From positions 1-64,000 of the forward strand of contig NZ_BBQZ01000008.1 of the NCBI RefSeq assembly GCF_000974805.1: a DNA stretch of 64,000 nt, given 5' to 3'. The translations under genes and the position numbers were made by a program. This DNA comes from Demequina salsinemoris (GTDB lineage: Bacteria; Actinomycetota; Actinomycetes; Actinomycetales; Demequinaceae). This document shows positions 41,731-51,403 of this stretch, one piece after another. The notes under the pieces were generated by a model that saw nothing but the letters and a program-made list of their open reading frames with translations, searched no databases and was not told the origin of the DNA. The first letter of the stretch is position 1. The number at the start of each line of letters is the position of its first letter.

Positions 41731-42360
41731 GTGGCCGAGCCGCGCTTCCGCCGTCCCGCCATGCTCGACATGGAGGAGGCCGAGCAGATCGAGGGGGACA
41801 TCGATCCCGCCGATCGGGCCCTCATCGCTCACGAGACCGCGCACGCGATGGTCTCGCAGGCGCGCGCGTCGCAGGACCCCGCGCTCGTCGACCGGCTGAT
41901 CCGGCTCGTTGACGAGGAGGGCATCGACACGGTCGCGATGCTCTGGTCCAAGGCGGAGGCGCACACGCTGCCCGGCTCGCTGTGGCGGCTGTACATGATC
42001 CGCGAGTGGGTCAAGAACGACGGTGCGGCGGTCGCGAGGTCGTACCACCACGGCGTCCAGGCCGCGCACGTGCGGCACGCGATCGCCGGCGTCGAGGACC
42101 CGCCCGGGCCTGAGGAGGTCCAGCGCCTCGCCGACGCGATCCTCTCGGGCGTCTACGCGGGCGACCTCGCGGTCGCGCTCGAGCGGGCCGGAGCGTTCTG
42201 CCGCGTGGTCGCCACGGGCGTCGCGTTCGAGGCGGAGTCCGACGAGGGCCACGCCGACGCCCGCGCCCACAAGACGACGATGCGCGCCGCGCAGCTCCTG
42301 CGCACCGGCGAGGACCTCGAGACCAACGCGCGCATGTGGCGCGAGGAGCGTCTCGACTGA
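41731..42360 (+). CDS. Conserved actinobacterial protein of unknown function
   Basis: A 209-residue all-helical, acidic soluble protein. Conserved-looking segments are RALIAHETAHAMV, LPGSLWRLYMIREWVK, GVEDPPGPEEVQRLADAILSG and ERAGAFCRVVATG. I recall similar proteins in other Micrococcales carrying misleading names, but I know no function. The GTG start is the first codon after the msrB stop, with GGAGA upstream, so the two genes form an operon. It has no catalytic motif I can point to. Confidence 0.65.
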   Translation: MAEPRFRRPAMLDMEEAEQIEGDIDPADRALIAHETAHAMVSQARASQDPALVDRLIRLVDEEGIDTVAMLWSKAEAHTLPGSLWRLYMIREWVKNDGAAVARSYHHGVQAAHVRHAIAGVEDPPGPEEVQRLADAILSGVYAGDLAVALERAGAFCRVVATGVAFEAESDEGHADARAHKTTMRAAQLLRTGEDLETNARMWREERLD

Positions 42361-42370
42361 ATCGGCGCCG

Positions 42371-43021
42371 TCAGTCCTGAGGCGGAGCGTTGCGCCGGTG
42401 CGTGAAGGCGTGGAACTCGTCCATCGTCATCGGCGCCTCGGGCAGCTCGTGGCGCGTGGAGGTCGCGCGCATGCCGTCGAGCGCGATGAGGATCGCGCGT
42501 CGCAGGGCGTCGCGCTCCACGCCCTGCGGGTGCCCGACGAACGATCCCAGCGCGAACATCGTGAGCGTGATGTCCCCGAGCTTGAGATCCTCGCGCATCT
42601 CACCCTCGGCCTTCGCCGCGGCGACGAGATCGGCGAACGGCGCCGCCATCACCTGGGTGGGCGCGTACTCCGGCTCCACCTCATACATGAGGCGCATGAC
42701 GGCGCGCAGCCCGGGAAGGTCGGCGAGCAGCAGCACGACGGACTCGACGAGCCCCGCGAAGCGCTCCCACGCGCTCTCCGTCTCAGGCGGCATCCTCAGG
42801 CCCGCCGTGAACTCCTCGGCCGCGCGATCGTACAGCGCCCGCACCAGGGCGTCGTGGTCGGGGAAGTGCCGGTAGGCGGTTCCCGCGCCGACGCCCGCGG
42901 CGGCCGCGAGCTCGTTGACGGACACGTCGGCGTTGCGCGAGCCGAGCAGGTCGAACGCCGTCGCGAGGAGGCGCTCGTGGTTGGCGACCGCGTCCTTGCG
43001 CGGGCGACGTGGCTCGATCAT
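42371..43021 (-). CDS. TetR family transcriptional regulator
   Basis: A 216-residue regulator. HERLLATAFDLLGSRNADVSVNELAAAAGVGAGTAYRHFPDHDALVRALYD is the TetR DNA-binding domain (residues about 15-63) and the helical C-terminal ligand domain follows. The ATG is six bases from a minus-strand TAGACT (43028-43033), so the mRNA is probably leaderless. The SBP-like C-terminal pattern is common in regulators of efflux or stress genes; the target is unknown. It is convergent with the msrB operon, and a structured region lies upstream. Confidence 0.85.
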   Translation of the reverse strand: MIEPRRPRKDAVANHERLLATAFDLLGSRNADVSVNELAAAAGVGAGTAYRHFPDHDALVRALYDRAAEEFTAGLRMPPETESAWERFAGLVESVVLLLADLPGLRAVMRLMYEVEPEYAPTQVMAAPFADLVAAAKAEGEMREDLKLGDITLTMFALGSFVGHPQGVERDALRRAILIALDGMRATSTRHELPEAPMTMDEFHAFTHRRNAPPQD

Positions 43022-43102
43022 CCCGCCAGTCTAGGAGCGGACGATGCGGCTGTTCGCGCAGCGCCGAAGGGGTGGGCCGGGCGTCGGTTCCGGGTTACAT
43101 TA

Positions 43103-43196
43103 GAGGGGACGTCGGACCGTGGTAGCCCCGGGCTCCAAATCCAGCCGCCAAGAGCGGCCTTCGCGCCGACTGGCGCTCCCGGTCCGGCGTCTTCTC
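43103..43196 (+). ncRNA. Candidate structured RNA with 17-bp closing helix
   Basis: Bases 43103-43119 pair with 43180-43196 in a continuous 17-pair helix (three G-U pairs, otherwise Watson-Crick; core GACGTCGGACCG/CGGTCCGGCGTC). The 60 bases inside make three hairpins: GG(T)AGCC/GGCTCC (43121-43136), GCCGC/GCGGC with CAAGA loop (43144-43158), and GCGCC/GGCGC with GACT loop (43163-43176). TACATT at 43096-43101 could be a plus-strand -10 box. No protein frame fits, and it resembles no tRNA, SRP RNA, tmRNA or riboswitch I can identify. The opposite strand folds equally well, so a leader of the TetR gene is an alternative. Confidence 0.5.
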
Positions 43197-43307
43197 ATGC
43201 CCAGGCGACTGACGCATCGTCCTGCTCCGACGCCCTGTGAGCACACGGCTGCTCAGAATCGGCGATCCTGAGCACTCACGTTCTCCAGGGACGCATGCTG
43301 GGTACGG

Positions 43308-44282
43308 CTAGAGCGGGACCTGAAGTCCGTGCGACTCCACCGCGACCACCTGGGCCCCCGACTCCGTCGACCGCAGATGCGCGACCAGGACGCCTCCTGC
43401 GGGAAGGTACGGGTTGGAGCGGGGCAGGGCGCCGTAGGTGTACGGACGGCGCGCGGCGCGCACCATCTCGATGATCGTCGGCAGCGTCGGCCGGTGCACG
43501 CAGATCACCCGCGCCACGTCCTTGTCGAGCAGCCTCTGCAGCAGCGTCGCCGTGCGCGCGGGGTCCGACGCGTGGAGCGGCTCGGTGAGCGCCGTGTGGG
43601 TCTTGATCGGGATCCCCGACGCCTCCGCGAAGGGGCGGACCGTCGCCATCGTCCGCTCGGCGGGGGACGACGCGATCTTCGAGGCGCCGAAGGCCGCGAA
43701 CAGCGGCACGAGCTGCTCGGCCCGCTCGGCACCGCGCTTCGTGATCGGCCGCGCGAGGTCGGTGCCGTGCCACGCCTTGCGACGCTTCGCGCGCGCGTGC
43801 CTCGCGATGACGAACGCGTGCGTGTCGAGCCGCTCGTTCTCGTACGCGGTCACGAGCGCCGACAGGGGGCGCAGGTCGTCCTTGAAGGTGATCCGGCGGT
43901 AGGCCTCGTCGATGCCGAGCCACGCGCTGCGGTCCACCTCGTCCTTGTTCACCGGAGGAACCGGCGGTCGGGCGGAGACCGCGCGGCTGCTCTTGGACGC
44001 GACGCGCGCCGCCCAGTACTTCACGACCTTGGTCTTGTCTCCCGCGATGGGATACCTCAGCGACGGCAGCGGCTGCCCGAGCACCACCTGCTTGCCCGTC
44101 TCCTCCGCGACCTCGCGGATCGCGCACGCCGGCAGGGTCTCACCCGGGTCGAGCTTGCCCTTGGGCCACGACCAGTCGTTGTAGCGCGGACGATGCACGG
44201 CGAGCACCTGCAGCTCGTCGTCATGGATCCGCCAGACGATCGCGCCCGCCGCGACGACGGTGCCGGGTGGGTACCGCCTCAC
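43308..44282 (-). CDS. mutT1: MutT1-like NUDIX and histidine phosphatase fusion
   Basis: A 324-residue two-domain protein matching mycobacterial MutT1. The N-terminal NUDIX domain (residues 1-140) has the box [22 protein letters not shown] with all catalytic positions. The C-terminal histidine-phosphatase domain begins at about 170 with ARHARAKRR (RHx motif) and holds [11 protein letters not shown]. MutT1 hydrolyses oxidised nucleotides (8-oxo-dGTP, diadenosine polyphosphates). The GTG start overlaps the ppk stop by four bases, as in the conserved ppk-mutT1 pair of other actinobacteria. Confidence 0.88.
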   Translation of the reverse strand: MRRYPPGTVVAAGAIVWRIHDDELQVLAVHRPRYNDWSWPKGKLDPGETLPACAIREVAEETGKQVVLGQPLPSLRYPIAGDKTKVVKYWAARVASKSSRAVSARPPVPPVNKDEVDRSAWLGIDEAYRRITFKDDLRPLSALVTAYENERLDTHAFVIARHARAKRRKAWHGTDLARPITKRGAERAEQLVPLFAAFGASKIASSPAERTMATVRPFAEASGIPIKTHTALTEPLHASDPARTATLLQRLLDKDVARVICVHRPTLPTIIEMVRAARRPYTYGALPRSNPYLPAGGVLVAHLRSTESGAQVVAVESHGLQVPL

Positions 44283-46519
44283 TTGCCGCTTCGCCTCCGC
44301 TGGGGCTGACGCTCGATGTAGAGGGATTGGAGGTCCTTGAGGGGCTTGCCCTCCGCATCGGCGCGCATCGCCTGCCACGAGCCGTCGGAGCGCAGCTCCC
44401 AGGCCCCCGTCCCCGGATCCATCGCGAGGTCGATGGTCTCCTCGAGGAGCGCGATCTGCTCGGGATCGACGATGGTGACGAGCGCCTCGATGCGGCGGTC
44501 GAGGTTGCGGTGCATGAGGTCGGCCGAGCCGATGAAGATCTCGGGCTCCCCGCCGTTCGCGAAGCCGTAGATGCGCGAGTGCTCGAGGAAGCGGCCGAGG
44601 ATCGAGCGCACGCGGATGCTCTCGCTGAGGCCAGGCACGCCGGGACGCAGCGCGCAGATGCCGCGGACCACGCAGTCGACCTTCACGCCGGCCTGGGAGG
44701 CCCGGTAGAGCGCGTCGATGACCTTCTCGTCGACGAGCGAGTTGACCTTGATCTTGACCCAGGCCTCCTCGCCGTTCCTGGCGCGCTCCGCCTCGGCGTC
44801 GATGCGCTCGATCAGCCCCACCCGGATGCCGGTCGGCGCGACGATGAGGCGGCGGAACTTCGCCTTGGGCGCGTAGCCGGAGAGCTGGTTGAAGAGCTTC
44901 GTGAGGTCGGCGCCCACGTCGGGGTTCTTGGTCAGCAGGCCGTAGTCCTCGTACAGGCGCGCGGTCTTGGGGTGATAGTTGCCGGTGCCGACGTGGCAGT
45001 AGCGCTGGAGCCCGTCGTCCTCCTGCCGCACCACGAGAGACAGCTTGCAGTGCGTCTTGAGGCCCACGAGGCCGTAGACCACGTGCACGCCCGACTGCTC
45101 GAGCTTGCGCGCCCACGAGATGTTGCGCTGCTCGTCGAAGCGCGCCTTGATCTCCACGAGCGCGAGGACCTGCTTGCCGTTGCGCGCCGCCTCGATCAGC
45201 GCGTCGACGATGGGGGAGTCGCCCGAGGTGCGATACAGCGTCTGCTTGATCGCGAGGACCTTGGGGTCGGCCGCGGCCTGCGCGAGGAACGCCTGCACCG
45301 AGGTGGAGAACGAGTCGTACGGGTGGTGCAGGAGCACGTCGCCGCGCGAGATCGCGGCGAAGATGTTCTGCTCCTGCGCGGACTCGACCGGGGCGAGCTT
45401 GTGGTGGGTCGTGGGGCGGAACGCCGGGTACTGGAGCTTGGGGCGGTCCAGGTCCGCGATGACGTTCAGGCCCGTGAGGTCGAGCGGCGCGGGGAGGTGG
45501 AACACGTCCATCTCCGTGATGCCGAGCTCGCGCACGAGCAGCTCGCGGATCTTGGGCGGCAGGTTGTCCGCGACCTCGAGGCGCACCGCGGGGCCGAAGC
45601 GGCGGCGCAGCAGCTCCTTCTCCATGGCCTTGAGGAGGTTCTCGGCGTCGTCCTCCTCGACCTCCACGTCCTCGTTGCGGGTGACCCGGAACGTGTAGTG
45701 GTTGATGACCTCCATGCCGGGGAAGAGGTAGTCCAGGTGTGCGCCGATGACGTCCTCGAGCGGCACGAAGCTGCGCGGCTCGTCCGACAGCGACCACGCG
45801 TCGGTGATCTGCGACGCGCGGCCCTCCATGTCCACCGACAGGAAGCGGGGCAGCGTCTCCGGCACCTTGACGCGGGCGAAGTACTCCTTGCCCGATCCGG
45901 GGTCGCGGATCTCGACGGCGAGGTTGAGCGACAGGCCGGAGATGTACGGGAACGGGTGCGCGGGGTCCACGGCGAGCGGGGTGAGCACCGGGAAGATGTC
46001 CGAGCGGTACAGCTTGCGCAGGCGGTTCTGCTCATTGTCGCCCAGCTGCTCGAAGCGGACCAGGTGGATGCCCTCGCGGGCCAGCTCGGGAAGGACGACA
46101 TCCTCGAAGACCGAGGCGTGCTCGTCCATGAGCTGGTGGGCGCGCTCGGTGAGCGACTCGACCAGTCGCGTGGGGCTCATGCCCGTGGCGGACGGGACGG
46201 CGAAGCCCGCCGCGATGCGGCGCTTGAGGCCCGCGACGCGGACCATGAAGAACTCGTCGAGGTTCGAGGCGAAGATCGCGAGGAAGCGCGCGCGCTCGAG
46301 CAGCGGCGTGGTCGGGTCCTCAGCAAGCTGGAGGACGCGCTGGTTGAACGCGAGCCACGACAGCTCGCGGTCCAGATACCGGTCGTCGGGCAGGTCGGCG
46401 AGCGCCTCCCCGTCGTAGACCGGTACGGCCATCGTCTCGTCGGAGACGATCTCGAAGGCCGTGCCTGCTGAGGGAGCGGGCTGAGGTCCCGCCTCGGTGA
46501 GGTCCATGCTGTCCGCCAT
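44279..46519 (-). CDS. ppk1: Polyphosphate kinase
   Basis: A 746-residue PPK1, transferring the terminal phosphate of ATP to polyphosphate. Blocks in order: [19 protein letters not shown] near residue 48, [30 protein letters not shown], the [25 protein letters not shown] region, [20 protein letters not shown] (phospholipase-D-like fold with a histidine), and [13 protein letters not shown] with the second histidine. The ATG at 46519 follows AAGGA; a longer upstream frame is low complexity. Downstream mutT1 overlaps by four bases. The gap upstream has GCATCGTCC copies. Confidence 0.95.
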   Translation of the reverse strand: MADSMDLTEAGPQPAPSAGTAFEIVSDETMAVPVYDGEALADLPDDRYLDRELSWLAFNQRVLQLAEDPTTPLLERARFLAIFASNLDEFFMVRVAGLKRRIAAGFAVPSATGMSPTRLVESLTERAHQLMDEHASVFEDVVLPELAREGIHLVRFEQLGDNEQNRLRKLYRSDIFPVLTPLAVDPAHPFPYISGLSLNLAVEIRDPGSGKEYFARVKVPETLPRFLSVDMEGRASQITDAWSLSDEPRSFVPLEDVIGAHLDYLFPGMEVINHYTFRVTRNEDVEVEEDDAENLLKAMEKELLRRRFGPAVRLEVADNLPPKIRELLVRELGITEMDVFHLPAPLDLTGLNVIADLDRPKLQYPAFRPTTHHKLAPVESAQEQNIFAAISRGDVLLHHPYDSFSTSVQAFLAQAAADPKVLAIKQTLYRTSGDSPIVDALIEAARNGKQVLALVEIKARFDEQRNISWARKLEQSGVHVVYGLVGLKTHCKLSLVVRQEDDGLQRYCHVGTGNYHPKTARLYEDYGLLTKNPDVGADLTKLFNQLSGYAPKAKFRRLIVAPTGIRVGLIERIDAEAERARNGEEAWVKIKVNSLVDEKVIDALYRASQAGVKVDCVVRGICALRPGVPGLSESIRVRSILGRFLEHSRIYGFANGGEPEIFIGSADLMHRNLDRRIEALVTIVDPEQIALLEETIDLAMDPGTGAWELRSDGSWQAMRADAEGKPLKDLQSLYIERQPQRRRSGK

Positions 46520-46614
46520 GGTCCTTATCGTTGCACGGTCGCCGAAGCGTGGCGAGACCTTCACCCCGGTTTCGCCGGGCCGCCCGCCGTGCGTGGCCGG
46601 ACCCGCATCGTCGC

Positions 46615-46672
46615 CGCTCCGGCGACCCGCATCGTCCCCGCCCGGTCGCCGCCGCGACCGCCCGCATCGTCC
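46615..46672. repeat. GCATCGTCC motif cluster upstream of ppk
   Basis: Exact copies at 46629-46637 and 46664-46672, plus a one-mismatch copy at 46615 (GCATCGTCG), all preceded by CCC. They lie in the 273-base divergent promoter region between ppk and the ABC exporter. Confidence 0.65.
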
Positions 46673-46792
46673 CTGAGAAACCATCCTTGAGAATGATGAT
46701 CCGCCGGCCCGCGCTCGGCTAGAACAGGAGGGAGACGAGTTCCTGTCCGCGACGCCGCCGAGCGGGCGCGGGCACGCGAGGAAGGAGCGGCG

Positions 46793-47749
46793 ATGGCGCC
46801 GGCACCGATCGAGATCGACCACCTCACCAAGCGTTTCGGCGACGTGGTCGCCGTGGACGATGCGTCGTTCCAGATCGAGGAGGGCGAGATCTTCGGCTTC
46901 CTCGGACCGAACGGCGCCGGAAAGTCCACGACCATCCGATGCCTGCTGGACCTCATCCGGCCCACCTCGGGCTCGTGCCGCGTGCTCGGCCTCGACTCGC
47001 GCAAGGACGCCGTGGAGATCCGCCGTCACCTCGGTTTCCTCCCGTCGGACCTCGCGATGTACCCCAACCTCACGGGGCGTCAGACGCTCGAGTTCCTCGC
47101 GCACCTGCGCGGCGGCGTCGACTGGGCCTGGGTCGACGAGCTGTCCGAGCGGCTCGACGCCGATCTCTCGCGCAGGGTCGCCGAGTACTCGTCGGGCAAC
47201 CGGCAGAAGGTCGGCATCATCCAGGCCTTCATGAATCGTCCCCGGGTCGCGGTGCTCGACGAGCCGATCACGGGTCTTGACCCGCTCGTCCAGCTCGAGT
47301 TCCACACGATGCTGCGCGAGCACGCCGCGGCCGGCAACACCGTGTTCCTGTCCTCGCACACCCTGTCCGAGGTCGAGCGAGTCACCGACCGCGTCGCGTT
47401 CATCCGCCGCGGCAGGCTCGTCGCCGTCGAGAGCATGGATGAGCTGCGCGACAAGGCGGTGCGCCGGCTGCGGCTCGAGTTCGCGGCGCCCGTCCCGGCC
47501 GCGGACTTCCTGGCCGTGCCGGGCGTGCACGAGGCCAGCGCCGACGGGCTCGTTGTGACGGTGCAGTACGAGGGCTCGATGGCCCCGCTGCTGCGCGCCG
47601 CGACCGACCGCGAGGTGCTGTCGGTCGAGTCCGGATCGCTCGACCTCGACGAGATGTTCCTCGAGTTCTATCGCGACGAGGTCGGCGAGGACGTCCTGGC
47701 CGAGGAGGCCTCCGAGGAGGAGCGGGCCGCGGGGCGCGGGAGCCGCTGA
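46793..47749 (+). CDS. ABC-2 type exporter ATP-binding protein
   Basis: A 318-residue single-domain ABC ATPase. Walker [10 protein letters not shown] is at residues 38-46, a short signature [10 protein letters not shown] near 135 and Walker [15 protein letters not shown] near 155, with [11 protein letters not shown] as the switch-histidine region. The C-terminal 100 residues form the accessory domain typical of drug/lipid exporters of the CcmA/DrrA group. The ATG follows GGAAGGAG. It overlaps the permease gene by one base. Confidence 0.88.
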   Translation: MAPAPIEIDHLTKRFGDVVAVDDASFQIEEGEIFGFLGPNGAGKSTTIRCLLDLIRPTSGSCRVLGLDSRKDAVEIRRHLGFLPSDLAMYPNLTGRQTLEFLAHLRGGVDWAWVDELSERLDADLSRRVAEYSSGNRQKVGIIQAFMNRPRVAVLDEPITGLDPLVQLEFHTMLREHAAAGNTVFLSSHTLSEVERVTDRVAFIRRGRLVAVESMDELRDKAVRRLRLEFAAPVPAADFLAVPGVHEASADGLVVTVQYEGSMAPLLRAATDREVLSVESGSLDLDEMFLEFYRDEVGEDVLAEEASEEERAAGRGSR

Positions 47750-49407
47750 TGATGCTCCGGACGCTGTACCTCAAGTCGGTGCGGGACCGCTGGCTCGGCG
47801 CCGTCATCGGCGTCGCCGCGCTCACCGCGACCGCGTTCATGAGCATGTGGGCGTACTCAGGGATCGGCGACGACGTCGTCGGCTTCTTCGACCAGATGCC
47901 GGACTTCTACCGCACGTCGATCGGCCTGAGCTCGAGCGGTGGCGTCACCACGCTCATGATGAGCATGATGCTCAACTTCCTGGGGCCGTTCGTGATCGCA
48001 GGCATCGCGATCTCGATCGGCGCGGGCGTGATCGCCGGCGAGGAGCGCACCGGCACCGTCAACATCCTGACCACCGTGCCGCGCTCGCGGCGCCGGCTCC
48101 TGTGGTCCAAGACGATGGCGATGGTCTCGGTCGTGGCGGGCGCAGGGCTGCTCAGCTGGGCGGGTTACGCGCTCGCGGTCGTGAGCTTCGGGGAGGGCCT
48201 GTCAGAGGTGCACGTGGGCGCGTCGACGGTCCACGTCCTCGCGGTGTCGCTGCTGTTCGGGTCGCTCGCGCTCGCGATCAGCACCGCGACGGGGCAGCAG
48301 GTCCTCGGATCGGGCATCGCTGCAGGGCTGCTGATCCTGTCGTTCCTCATCTCCGGCGTCGTGCCGCTCATCGACGGGTACAAGAGCTGGGCCAAGGTGT
48401 CGCCGTGGTTCTACATCGGCGACGGGGAGCCTCTCACCAACGGCGTGCAGTGGGCGCCGGTGTCGATCATGCTCGCGGCGTCGGCGGCGCTCATCGGCGT
48501 CGCCTTCTGGACGCTCGAGGGCAGGGACCTGAGGTCCGGCGAGGGCGGTCTCCCGATCCTCGAACGCCTCACCGCTGACCCGCGCGTCGAGAAGGCGATC
48601 ACGATGCTCCAGGGGCGCGGCGGCGCTCGGGGGATCGTCGGCCTGACGCTCACCGAGGGCCGCGCGATCATGATCATCGCCGGAGGCGGCATCTTCATGA
48701 TGCTGTCGGTGATGGGCCTGCTGTTCCTCGCGGTGTCCGACTTCGTGGGCGACTTCGTCGAGGTGTTCCCCGACTCGATCATGGCGATCGTCGGATTCGC
48801 CGACTACACGACCCCCGAGGGCTGGTATCACGGCGAGGGGCTCAGCATCGTCGCCCCCGTCGCGGTCGCGGTGGTCGCGATCAACCGCGGCATGAGCCTC
48901 GCGGTCGAGGAGCGCACCCGCCGCGCGAGCCTCCTGTTCGGCAACCCCGTGTCCCGCGCCGGGGTCGCGTGGCGCAAGCTCGCGGCGACGATGCTCGCCG
49001 CGATCGGGGTCTCGGCGCTCGCCGGGGCGGGGGTCGCGGTCGGCAACGTGTCCGCGGGGCTCGACATGTCGTGGGCCAACATCGGCGCCGCGACCCTGCT
49101 GCTCGCGCTGCTCGCGACGACGCTCGGCGCGGTCGCCTTCCTCGGTGCCGCCGCCACGGGCAACCCCGCCGTCGCGAACGGGGCGGGCACCGGCGTCGCG
49201 ATCCTCGGCTGGGCGATCGTGTCCTTCGCCGCGGTCAACGACGCGCTGCTGCCGTGGGCCAGGCTCTCGCCGTTCTACTACTACTCGTGGCACCTGCCGC
49301 TCGAGAACGGGCTGATCTGGTGGCACCCGCTCGTGCTGGCCGGGGCCACGGCCGTGCTGGGGGCGATCGGGGTGTGGGCGTACACGAGGCGCGACCTCAA
49401 GGGCTGA
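47749..49407 (+). CDS. ABC-2 type exporter permease, double length
   Basis: A 552-residue membrane protein with about 12 hydrophobic spans, arranged as two similar six-span halves (ABC-2 permeases normally have six spans). [34 protein letters not shown] in the first half and [33 protein letters not shown] in the second are the equivalent coupling-helix regions. The start overlaps the ATPase stop (TGATG). A single fused permease with one ATPase makes a complete exporter. Its substrate is unknown. Confidence 0.83.
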   Translation: MMLRTLYLKSVRDRWLGAVIGVAALTATAFMSMWAYSGIGDDVVGFFDQMPDFYRTSIGLSSSGGVTTLMMSMMLNFLGPFVIAGIAISIGAGVIAGEERTGTVNILTTVPRSRRRLLWSKTMAMVSVVAGAGLLSWAGYALAVVSFGEGLSEVHVGASTVHVLAVSLLFGSLALAISTATGQQVLGSGIAAGLLILSFLISGVVPLIDGYKSWAKVSPWFYIGDGEPLTNGVQWAPVSIMLAASAALIGVAFWTLEGRDLRSGEGGLPILERLTADPRVEKAITMLQGRGGARGIVGLTLTEGRAIMIIAGGGIFMMLSVMGLLFLAVSDFVGDFVEVFPDSIMAIVGFADYTTPEGWYHGEGLSIVAPVAVAVVAINRGMSLAVEERTRRASLLFGNPVSRAGVAWRKLAATMLAAIGVSALAGAGVAVGNVSAGLDMSWANIGAATLLLALLATTLGAVAFLGAAATGNPAVANGAGTGVAILGWAIVSFAAVNDALLPWARLSPFYYYSWHLPLENGLIWWHPLVLAGATAVLGAIGVWAYTRRDLKG

Positions 49408-49568
49408 TCCGGGGCGGTGCGGGCGGGGTCGGAGGACGTCGGGTGTCGCATCATGTGACTCTCGGGACGGATAACGATTCGGCCACGCTGAACGGGGGCG
49501 TTTCCTCCTCGTGTTTCGGGCGCGTAAACAACCAGGTGAACTCGCCTGGGAGGTGGGGGCACGTGTGC

Positions 49569-49574
49569 TAGCAT
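49569..49574 (+). promoter_or_regulatory. Candidate -10 box of the peptide-type importer operon
   Basis: TAGCAT lies 60 bases before the TTG start of the binding-protein gene. I cannot place a good -35 hexamer. GAGAAGG near 49620 is the ribosome binding site. Confidence 0.35.
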
Positions 49575-49634
49575 GGAGGTCCGCGCGGCCGTGGGGGTCA
49601 GCGCGAACCTCATCGATGAGAGAAGGTACGTATC

Positions 49635-51311
49635 TTGCGTTCCCTTGCAGCTCGTCGCCTCGCGGTGGTCTCCGGACTCGCCGTCGCGACGCTCAGCCTC
49701 GCCGCCTGCTCGAGCGGCACGGACTCCACGTCCGACTCAGCTTCGGCAGACACCACGTCCGAGGCGTCCGACGGCACCAGCGACTCGCTGCTGATCGGCA
49801 CCACCGACGTCATCACCAAGCTCGACCCGGCCGGCTCGTACGACAACGGCTCGTTCGCGGTGATGAACCAGGTCTACCCGTTCCTGCTGAACACGCCCTA
49901 CGGCTCCTCCGACGTCGAGCCCGACATCGCCGAGTCCGCGGAGTTCACCTCGGACACCGAGTACACGGTCGTCCTCAAGGAGGGCCTGACGTTCGCGAAC
50001 GGCGACGCCCTGACGTCCTCCGACGTCAAGTTCACGTTCGACCGCCAGCTGGCGATCTTCGAGTCGGGCGCCGACGACGGCAACGGCCCCGGCTCGCTCC
50101 TGTACAACCTCGACTCGGTCGAGACCCCCGACGACCTGACAGTGATCTTCCACCTCAAGTCCGCCAACGACCAGGTGTTCCCGCAGATCCTGTCGAGCCC
50201 CGCGGGCCCGATCGTCGACGAGGAGGTCTTCTCGGCCGACTCGATCACCTCGAACGAGGACATCGTCGCCGGCAACGCGTTCGCCGGTCAGTACGCCATC
50301 ACGGACTACGTCGAGGGCAGCCTGGTCAGCTACGAGGCCAACCCCGACTACATGGGTCTCCTCGGCGCCGCCAAGACGCAGTACGTCGACGTGACGTACT
50401 ACGCCGACGAGTCGAACCTCAAGCTCGACATCCAGGAGGGCAACATCGACGTGGCGTACCGCTCGCTGTCCGCGACCAGCATCGCGGACCTGCGTGAGGA
50501 CGAGAACGTCAACGTCGTCGACGGCCCCGGTGGAGAGATCCGCTACATCGTCTTCAACTTCGACACGATGCCCTACGGCGCCACGACCGCCGACGCGGAC
50601 GAGGCCAAGGCCCTCGCCGTCCGCCAGGCGGCCGCCGACCTGATCGACCGCTCCGAGATCGCGGAGCAGGTCTACCAGAACACCTACACGCCGCTGTACT
50701 CGTACGTGCCGGACGGCCTCACGGGTGCGCCCCAGTCGCTCATGGACCTCTACGGTGACGGCTCGGGCGGCCCCGACGCCGACGCCGCCGCGAAGGTCCT
50801 CGAGGACGCCGGGGTCGAGACCCCCGTGGCCCTGAGCCTGCAGTACAACGGCGACCACTACGGTGACGGCTCCGCCGCCGAGTACGCGCTGATCAAGGAC
50901 CAGCTCGAGTCGACCGGCCTGTTCACGGTGGACCTGCAGTCGACCGAGTGGGTCCAGTACTCGAAGGACCGCACCTCGGACGTGTACCCGGCCTACCAGC
51001 TCGGCTGGTTCCCGGACTACTCGGACGCGGACAACTACCTGACGCCGTTCTTCCTGACGGACAACTTCCTGGGCAACCACTATGAGAACCAGGACGTCAA
51101 CGACATGATCCTCGAGCAGGCCGTGACCGCGGACACGGACGCGCGCACCGCCCTGATCGAGGACATCCAGGACGCGGTCGCCGCCGACCTCTCGACCCTG
51201 CCGCTGCTGCAGGGCGCGCAGGTCGCCGTCACCCTGACCGACGTCTCGGGTGCGGAGGACACGCTCGACGCGTCCTTCAAGTTCCGCTACGCCGCCCTGT
51301 CCAAGGGCTGA
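49635..51311 (+). CDS. Dipeptide/oligosaccharide-type ABC substrate-binding lipoprotein
   Basis: A 558-residue family 5 solute-binding protein. The signal peptide ends in LSLAAC with lipidated C25. A Ser/Asp/Thr-rich spacer follows, then the binding domain with SYDNGSFAVMNQVYPFLLNTPYG, GLTFANGDALTSSDVKFTFDRQL and the late KDRTSDVYPAYQLGWFPDYSDADNYLTPFF. The start is TTG, with GAGAAGG about eight bases upstream. Family 5 binds peptides, nickel, or cello- and xylo-oligosaccharides; in this cellulolytic context an oligosaccharide is possible but unproven. Operon with two permeases and a double ATPase. Confidence 0.87.
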   Translation: MRSLAARRLAVVSGLAVATLSLAACSSGTDSTSDSASADTTSEASDGTSDSLLIGTTDVITKLDPAGSYDNGSFAVMNQVYPFLLNTPYGSSDVEPDIAESAEFTSDTEYTVVLKEGLTFANGDALTSSDVKFTFDRQLAIFESGADDGNGPGSLLYNLDSVETPDDLTVIFHLKSANDQVFPQILSSPAGPIVDEEVFSADSITSNEDIVAGNAFAGQYAITDYVEGSLVSYEANPDYMGLLGAAKTQYVDVTYYADESNLKLDIQEGNIDVAYRSLSATSIADLREDENVNVVDGPGGEIRYIVFNFDTMPYGATTADADEAKALAVRQAAADLIDRSEIAEQVYQNTYTPLYSYVPDGLTGAPQSLMDLYGDGSGGPDADAAAKVLEDAGVETPVALSLQYNGDHYGDGSAAEYALIKDQLESTGLFTVDLQSTEWVQYSKDRTSDVYPAYQLGWFPDYSDADNYLTPFFLTDNFLGNHYENQDVNDMILEQAVTADTDARTALIEDIQDAVAADLSTLPLLQGAQVAVTLTDVSGAEDTLDASFKFRYAALSKG

Positions 51312-51318
51312 CACGCCT

Positions 51319-51354
51319 AGAGTGGGGGCCGGGCGCACGCCCGGCCCCCACTCT
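51319..51354 (+). terminator. Strong intercistronic hairpin after the binding-protein gene
   Basis: Perfect 16-base arms AGAGTGGGGGCCGGGC and GCCCGGCCCCCACTCT around GCAC, eight bases after the stop. It lies inside the operon, like the hairpin at 11561, and probably raises binding-protein yield relative to the permeases. Confidence 0.75.
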
Positions 51355-51403
51355 TCGTCGTCCCCTCCGATGACCGGCCCCTGAGGCCACCGAAGGACCA
51401 CGT

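Noticed and set aside
43103-43196. Selenocysteine tRNA or other unusual tRNA
   Set aside because: The segment contains CTCCAAATCCAG, reminiscent of a tRNA-Sec anticodon arm, but the arm would be mismatched, there is no T-loop TTCGANT motif, and the closing helix is far too long.
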